Assembly (NCBI GenBank): GCA_002429315.1
Contig: DIZC01000104.1
Span: 27,071 to 91,070, forward strand
DNA: 64,000 nucleotides
DNA from: Alphaproteobacteria bacterium UBA6038
Lineage (GTDB): Bacteria > Pseudomonadota > Alphaproteobacteria > Micropepsales > Micropepsaceae
Direction of reading: 5' to 3'
How positions within the stretch are numbered: the stretch's first letter is position 1; every line of letters starts with the position of its first letter. The position numbers and the translations under genes are program-made. The notes under the pieces were generated by a model that ran no database searches, was not told the origin of the DNA, and saw only the letters and a list, made by a program, of their open reading frames with translations. Shown one piece after another: positions 59,545-64,000 of this stretch.

Positions 59545-60282
59545 ATGCATCGCCTCCGCCTCGGCGTGAACATCGATCACGTGGCGACGGTGCGCGAGGC
59601 GCGCGGCGGCAAATTCCCCGATCCGGTACGCGCCGCCAAAATTGCGGCCGGCGCCGGCGCCGACGGCATTACCGCGCATCTGCGCGAGGATCGCCGGCAC
59701 ATCTCGGACGACGATATCGACCGGCTGAGCCGTGAGATCGATCTGCCGCTCAACCTGGAAATGGCGCCGACCGACGAGATGCTGGAGATCGCGTTGCGCC
59801 ATCGCCCGCACGCCGCCTGCATCGTGCCGGAGAAGCGGGAGGAACGCACGACGGAAGGGGGCATCGATGCCGCGGGCCAGCACAATCGCTTGGCGCCCGT
59901 GGTCCGCGTGCTGGGCGGCGCGAACATCCGCGTCTCGTTGTTCATTGAAGCCGACCGCGCCCAGCTCGATGCGGCGAAGTTGCTCGGCGCGCCGGTCGTC
60001 GAGCTGCACACCGGCGCCTATTGCGACAGCACCGGCACGGATCGCGAGAACCATCTGCGGGCAATTCGCGACGCCGCGTCGTACGGCGCCTCGATCGGTT
60101 TGGAGATTCATGCCGGCCACGGACTTGGCTACGACACGGTTGGGCCCATCGCGGCGATTCCCGAGATCCGCGAACTGAACATCGGCCATTTCCTGGTGGG
60201 CGAAGCGATCTTCGTTGGGCTGGAAGCCTCCATACGCGAAATGCGCCGGCTGATGGATGAGGCACGAAATGCAGCGCGGTGA
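59545..60282 (+). CDS. pdxJ: Pyridoxine 5'-phosphate synthase
   Basis: Last ring-closing step of DXP-dependent vitamin B6 synthesis. 245 residues, TIM barrel with LGVNIDHVATVREARG, DGITAHLREDRRHI, LNLEMAP, VPEKREERTTEGG and GAPVVELHTG. Conserved position between rsh and acpS. Confidence 0.97.
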   Translation: MHRLRLGVNIDHVATVREARGGKFPDPVRAAKIAAGAGADGITAHLREDRRHISDDDIDRLSREIDLPLNLEMAPTDEMLEIALRHRPHAACIVPEKREERTTEGGIDAAGQHNRLAPVVRVLGGANIRVSLFIEADRAQLDAAKLLGAPVVELHTGAYCDSTGTDRENHLRAIRDAASYGASIGLEIHAGHGLGYDTVGPIAAIPEIRELNIGHFLVGEAIFVGLEASIREMRRLMDEARNAAR

Positions 60283-60288
60283 ATCGAT

Positions 60289-60417
60289 CACCTCCCCCCT
60301 GTGGGGAGGTCGCGGCGCGCAGCGACGCGGGTGGGGGGCTGTTCGCAACATTACTCCCCCACCCGATTTGCTTTCGCTATCGCTCAAGCAAATCGACCTC
60401 CCCACGAGGGGGAGGTG
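60289..60417. repeat. 129-base inverted repeat element between pdxJ and acpS
   Basis: Outer arms 60289-60312 and 60394-60417 match in about 22 of 24 positions (CACCTCCCCC...GGGGAGGTCG), and each arm is itself a hairpin. An inner pair CGATTTGC / GCAAATCG is also present. MITE/REP-like and recurring in style at 63413. It ends 6 bases before the acpS ATG, so its right arm may act as or hide the ribosome-binding site (GAGGGGGAGG). Confidence 0.8.
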
Positions 60418-60423
60418 GATACC

Positions 60424-60843
60424 ATGATCCTCGGGCTCGGTTCCGACCTGATCGACATCCGGCGGATCGAAAAGACCATCGAGCGCCATGGCGACCGCTT
60501 CCTCGATCGAATCTTCACGCCGGTCGAGCGGGCCAAATCGGACAAGCGCGCCCAGCGCGCCGCCAGCTATGCCAAGCGCTTCGCCGCCAAGGAGGCGTGC
60601 GCCAAGGCGCTGGGCACGGGTTTGAGGCGCGGCGTGTTCTGGCGCGATATGGGGGTGGTAAATGTTTCCGGCGGCAAGCCCACCATGCAGCTGACGGGCG
60701 GGGCCTTGCGCAGGCTCCATGAAATCACCCCGGAAGGTCACGAAGCCGTCATCGACGTTTCGATCACCGACGATTTCCCGCTCGCCCAGGCCATCGTCAT
60801 CGTCTCGGCTGTGGCACGCCCGCCGCACAAAGGTTCGGAATAA
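60424..60843 (+). CDS. acpS: Holo-acyl-carrier-protein synthase
   Basis: Attaches the phosphopantetheine arm to carrier proteins. 139 residues: MILGLGSDLIDIRRIEKTIE with the Mg-binding Asp, and YAKRFAAKEACAKALGTG with the Glu. The carrier domain encoded at 11054 also needs such a transferase; whether AcpS or a Sfp type serves it is unknown. ATG directly follows the inverted repeat. Confidence 0.96.
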   Translation: MILGLGSDLIDIRRIEKTIERHGDRFLDRIFTPVERAKSDKRAQRAASYAKRFAAKEACAKALGTGLRRGVFWRDMGVVNVSGGKPTMQLTGGALRRLHEITPEGHEAVIDVSITDDFPLAQAIVIVSAVARPPHKGSE

Positions 60844-60919
60844 ATCATAAATATGCCTTGCACCTTGACCTTCCGCTCCCCATTGGTCTTCTGACTGCAG
60901 CAATCCCGACAAGCCCGAC

Positions 60920-61795
60920 ATGAGCGACGCCGAAAACGCGAACGATTCAGAGCCTGCCATGCCGACGGCCGCGAAGGACGCACCGGCCGCGCCGCCAGGC
61001 AAGCCTGAAGGCGGCCGACCCGTGCGCACCGTTTCGGCGCCACAGAAGAAGGCGGCGCAAGGCGAATCGTGGATCGAGACGGTGAAGACCGTCGTCTATG
61101 CGCTGCTGATCGCGCTGGTGATCCGCACGGTGTTGTTCCAGCCGTTCAACATTCCCTCGAGTTCGATGGAAAACACCCTGCTGATCGGCGATTATCTGTT
61201 CGTCGAGAAGTTCGCCTACGGCTACAGCCGCTACTCGCTGCCTTACGGCCATATCTTTCCTTCGGTGGGACGCATTTTTTTCCACGCGCCGACGCGCGGT
61301 GACGTGATTGTCTTCAAGATGCCCAATCGGGATTCGCCGGATTATGGCGAAGATTTCATCAAGCGCCTGATCGGGCTGCCCGGAGATCGCATCCAGATGC
61401 TGGGCGGGCAGCTCTATCTCAACGGCAAGGCGGTGCCGAAAGTGCGCGCTCCCGACTACGTCGAGAGCGACGAATTCGGCATGGTGAACCACGTGCCCCG
61501 CTACCGGGAGACGCTGCCCAACGGCAAGAGCTATTTCGTGCTCGATCGCATCCCGAACGGCGCGGCGGACAACACCCGCGTGTTTGTCGTGCCGCCCGGT
61601 CATTATTTCATGATGGGCGACAACCGCGACAATTCGAACGACAGCCGCGCCGATGTCGGCTACGTTCCTGCCGAGAATCTCGTCGGAAAGGCAGAGCTGA
61701 TCTTCTTTTCGACCAACGGCACCGCGCATTGGTGGGAAATTTGGAAATGGCCCTGGACGATCCGTTATGACCGGATCGGCACGATCATCGATTAA
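60920..61795 (+). CDS. lepB: Signal peptidase I
   Basis: Removes signal peptides at the outer face of the inner membrane. 291 residues: hydrophilic Pro/Ala N-terminus, one membrane helix (TVVYALLIALVIRTVLF), catalytic Ser in PSSSMENTL, catalytic Lys in FIKRLIGLPGD and the GDNRDNSNDSR box. Its 3' end overlaps rnc by 29 bases. Confidence 0.97.
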   Translation: MSDAENANDSEPAMPTAAKDAPAAPPGKPEGGRPVRTVSAPQKKAAQGESWIETVKTVVYALLIALVIRTVLFQPFNIPSSSMENTLLIGDYLFVEKFAYGYSRYSLPYGHIFPSVGRIFFHAPTRGDVIVFKMPNRDSPDYGEDFIKRLIGLPGDRIQMLGGQLYLNGKAVPKVRAPDYVESDEFGMVNHVPRYRETLPNGKSYFVLDRIPNGAADNTRVFVVPPGHYFMMGDNRDNSNDSRADVGYVPAENLVGKAELIFFSTNGTAHWWEIWKWPWTIRYDRIGTIID

Positions 61796-62471
61796 GCCGG
61801 ACCGCGGCGCGCTCGAAGCATCTCTCGGGCACTCCTTTCACGACAAGACCCTGCTCGAACGCGCACTCACGCATGCGAGTGCCGGTGCGGCCAATTCGAA
61901 CGAGCGGCTCGAGTTCCTGGGCGACCGGGTCCTGGGCCTCGTCGTCGCCGAAAGGCTGTATCGACTCTACCCGAAGGACGCGGAAGGCGTGCTGGCGCTC
62001 AAGCTGAACGCGCTGGTTCGCAAGGAGGCTTGCGCGGAAGCCGCGCACGCTGCCGGACTGTCGGACCATCTCATTCTTGCCGTTTCGGAGGCGAGCAGCG
62101 GGGGGCGCAAGAAGGCGGTGATCCTGGCCGGCGCTTGCGAAGCGGTGATTGCGGCACTCTATCTGGACGGTGGCTTGGAGGCGGCGCGGCAGTTCATCGA
62201 ACGGTACTGGAGCAACGGCTTCGCCGCGCTCGGTCAGGACATGCGCGATCCCAAGACGGCGCTGCAGGAGTGGGCGCAAGCCCGCAGCGCGCGCACCGCG
62301 CCGGTCTATCGGATGGTGCGGCGCGAAGGTCCCGACCACGCGCCGCGGTTCGTAGTGGAAGTCACCGCCGACGGCGAACCGCCGGAAATTGGTGAAGGGG
62401 GTTCGAAACGCGAAGCTGAACAGGCCGCCGCCGCCGCGCTGCTGAAGAAGTTGGGTTTATGGAAAGTGTGA
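61767..62471 (+). CDS. rnc: Ribonuclease III
   Basis: Cleaves double-stranded RNA in rRNA processing. 234 residues: signature NERLEFLGDRVLGLVV with catalytic acidic residues, second acidic pair in GACEAVIAALYLDGG, and a C-terminal dsRNA-binding domain (about 160-230). The ATG lies inside lepB; the 3' end overlaps era by 13 bases. Confidence 0.97.
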   Translation: MTGSARSSIKPDRGALEASLGHSFHDKTLLERALTHASAGAANSNERLEFLGDRVLGLVVAERLYRLYPKDAEGVLALKLNALVRKEACAEAAHAAGLSDHLILAVSEASSGGRKKAVILAGACEAVIAALYLDGGLEAARQFIERYWSNGFAALGQDMRDPKTALQEWAQARSARTAPVYRMVRREGPDHAPRFVVEVTADGEPPEIGEGGSKREAEQAAAAALLKKLGLWKV

Positions 62472-63394
62472 GCGAAACCAAGACGCGCTGCGGTTTCGCC
62501 GCCGTGATCGGCGCGCCGAATGCCGGGAAGTCCACGCTGGTCAATGCGCTGGTGGGCTCGAAGGTGTCGATCGTTACGCCCAAGGTGCAGACGACGCGCA
62601 TGCGGGTGCGGGGCGTGGCCATTCGCGGCGACACGCAGATCGTGTTCGTGGATACGCCGGGCATCTTCAAACCGCGGCGCCGATTGGACCGCGCCATGGT
62701 GAACGCCGCGTGGGCCGGGGCAGGGGAGGCCGATGCTGTTCTTGTGATGGTGGATGCGCCCGCTGTGGCGGCACACGGCGAGGGGCTGGCGGCGCAGGAC
62801 TCGCAATCGATCATCGAAGGCCTGAAACAGAGCAACCGCCGCGCCGCGCTAGTGCTCAACAAGGTCGACGGCATGCCGCGTGCCGACCTTTTGCCGCTGG
62901 CCGAGCGGCTGAACGACCTATCTGTGTTCGAGCAGGTGTTCATGATCTCCGCGCTCACCAGCGATCGCGTCGAGGATGTCGCTGCGTGGACCGCCGCGAA
63001 GATGCCGGAAGGGCCGTGGCTCTATCCGCCCGATCAGGCAGCGGATATCCCAATGCGCTTGCTCGCCGCGGAGATCACCCGCGAGAAACTGTATCTCCGC
63101 CTGCACGACGAGTTGCCTTACGCCACCATGGTCGAAACCGAGAAGTGGGAAGAGCGCAAAGACGGCTCGGTGAAAATCGATCAGGTGATCACTGTCGAGC
63201 GCGAGGGACAGAAGGCAATCGTGCTGGGCAAGGGCGGGCGCGCCGTGAAAGCGATCGGCGAAGCGTCGCGGAAGGAACTGGAAGAAATGCTCGGCCGCCG
63301 TGTGCACCTGTTCCTGTTCGTGAAGGTGCGCGAGAACTGGGCTGACCGACGCGAGCACTACGCTGCGATCGGACTGGAGTACCCGGAGGAATGA
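62459..63394 (+). CDS. era: Era GTPase
   Basis: Ribosome-associated GTPase for 16S rRNA maturation. 311 residues: P-loop GAPNAGKSTLVN, VDTPGIF, NKVDGM, then a C-terminal KH domain (GQKAIVLGKGGRAVKAIG). Translationally coupled to rnc. recO normally follows but the sequence breaks down just downstream. Confidence 0.97.
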   Translation: MESVSETKTRCGFAAVIGAPNAGKSTLVNALVGSKVSIVTPKVQTTRMRVRGVAIRGDTQIVFVDTPGIFKPRRRLDRAMVNAAWAGAGEADAVLVMVDAPAVAAHGEGLAAQDSQSIIEGLKQSNRRAALVLNKVDGMPRADLLPLAERLNDLSVFEQVFMISALTSDRVEDVAAWTAAKMPEGPWLYPPDQAADIPMRLLAAEITREKLYLRLHDELPYATMVETEKWEERKDGSVKIDQVITVEREGQKAIVLGKGGRAVKAIGEASRKELEEMLGRRVHLFLFVKVRENWADRREHYAAIGLEYPEE

Positions 63395-63412
63395 GTGCGC
63401 ATCCATCTCTTT

Positions 63413-63434
63413 CCTCCCCCGCCTGCGGGGGAGG
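63413..63434. repeat. Hairpin after era, same style as the pdxJ-acpS repeat
   Basis: CCTCCCCCGC - CT - GCGGGGGAGG, perfect 10-base arms, 18 bases past the era stop. The following bases (63435-63478, rich in AGCGAAGCGCAGCG) look like the interior of the same element type, truncated by the homopolymer junction. Confidence 0.75.
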
Positions 63435-63478
63435 TGCCGAGCAAGCGAAGCGCAGCGAGGCGGAGGGGGCGACGCTGC

Positions 63479-63580
63479 AAAAAAAATCCCTACCCCCCCC
63501 CCCCCCCCGCTCCCCGCCCCCCCCCTTTTTTTTTTTTTTTAAAAAAAAAACCCGGGCCCCCCCCCCCCCCCCCCCCCCGC
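63479..63580. other. Homopolymer junction, probable assembly artefact
   Basis: Consecutive runs of A, C, T, A, G and C (some above 15 bases) with almost no other sequence. Nothing like it occurs elsewhere in the window, and gene context changes abruptly across it (era to the middle of a GT2 gene). Best read as a false join or low-quality contig end. Open frames through it are meaningless. Confidence 0.85.
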
Positions 63581-64000
63581 CACTTTGAGCAACTGCCGAA
63601 AGTGACGGTGCAGTTGCCGATTTTCAATGAAATGTACGTCGCCGAACGGCTGCTCCGTTCCGTGAGCGAACTCGATTATCCGCAGGAGCTTCTGCAAATC
63701 CAGGTGCTGGACGATTCAACGGATGAGACACGCGAGATCACCACGGCGTGTGCAGAGGAATTGCGCCAGCGCGGTTTCAACGTCCAGCGGACCCATCGGA
63801 CTGATCGGACCGGCTTTAAGGCTGGCGCCCTCGGGGTGGGACTCGCTGCTGCGGAGGGCCATTTCGTGTGCATCCTCGACGCCGATTTTGTTCCTCAACC
63901 CGAGTTGCTCAAGTCGACCGTTCACTTTTTCACCGATCCGAAAGTCGGCATGATCCAGACGCGCTGGGGCCACATCAATCGTGGCTATTCCCTGCTCACC
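63581..64000 (+). CDS. Glycosyltransferase family 2, cellulose-synthase-like (fragment)
   Basis: 140 codons open at both ends. VTVQLPIFNEMYVAERLL, VLDDSTDETREI, GFKAGALGVGLAAAEG, the DxD-type CILDADFVPQPELL and IQTRWGHINRGYS match the catalytic domain of processive GT2 enzymes such as glucomannan or cellulose synthases. The 5' end is destroyed by the homopolymer run and the 3' end lies beyond the window. Probably not a genuine neighbour of era. Confidence 0.85.

Noticed and set aside
63391..63588. Open frame encoding poly-Pro/Phe/Lys through the homopolymer block
   Set aside because: Product of low-quality homopolymer sequence, not a gene.
1..64000. rRNA, tRNA, tmRNA, CRISPR arrays, transposases, integrases
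   Set aside because: None seen on reading both strands; the repeats present are dispersed inverted repeats, not regularly spaced direct repeats.

Overview
This window is a chromosomal segment of about 62% GC from an alphaproteobacterium, class level only. The main evidence is gene order. Several blocks are typical of that class: comEC/lexA/moeA/moaC/trpCDG; trpE/ppiD/tpiA/secG/pyrG; pyrB/plsY/dprA with ruvX and gatCAB; dapA/smpB; and folK, rpoZ, rsh, pdxJ, acpS, lepB, rnc, era. The LexA sites are the direct-repeat GTTC-N7-GTTC type used by this class. I see no rRNA, tRNA, CRISPR array, transposase or phage structural gene. High GC with scattered small inverted repeats and two toxin-antitoxin pairs suggests a free-living soil or freshwater organism, but that is inference.

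Layout. 1-7 kb: 5'-truncated comEC, converging with an SOS-autoregulated lexA, then a tight minus-strand operon trpG-trpD-trpC-moaC-moeA. 7-16.7 kb: accessory DNA that separates trpG from trpE. It holds a TPP enzyme, a divergent five-gene operon (metY-like, metA-like, carrier-protein/thioesterase, AMP-ligase, unknown), a PQQ-type propeller and a pirin. 16.7-24.4 kb: trpE-ppiD, a small unknown gene, tpiA, a secreted protein, secG, pyrG. 24.5-30.9 kb: hybrid histidine kinase, dprA, plsY, an unusually long pyrB carrying a PyrI-like zinc module, ruvX and a VOC protein. 31-34.7 kb: gatC, a GNAT acetyltransferase, gatA, gatB. 34.9-39.7 kb: a tiny basic peptide, a wrecked glutathione transferase, a Sel1 protein, a lytic transglycosylase, dapA, smpB.

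39.8-56.1 kb is the most accessory part. It includes three small unknown genes behind an excellent LexA-controlled promoter, a YedY/YuiH-like molybdoenzyme, a family 5 uracil-DNA glycosylase, a YecR-like lipoprotein, an NYN nuclease, folK, a BNR/P-domain exoprotein, VapBC, a slipin with a decayed 407-bp tandem duplicate, a TolB-like/TPR protein, PAP2, MscS, and a HigB-type toxin whose antitoxin appears to be an HTH/YefM chimera. 56.3-63.4 kb is the conserved rpoZ-rsh-pdxJ-acpS-lepB-rnc-era block. At 63479-63580 the sequence collapses into long homopolymers and resumes inside an unrelated GT2 glycosyltransferase; this looks like a false join.

Functional links. Tryptophan synthesis is split into two operons. 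Molybdenum cofactor genes (moaC, moeA) match the molybdoenzyme at 41 kb. GatCAB implies indirect amidation of Gln-tRNA and/or Asn-tRNA. LexA probably controls itself and the small operon at 40 kb. The strongest candidates for undescribed biology are that SOS operon, the chimeric antitoxin, and the metY/metA/carrier-protein operon.
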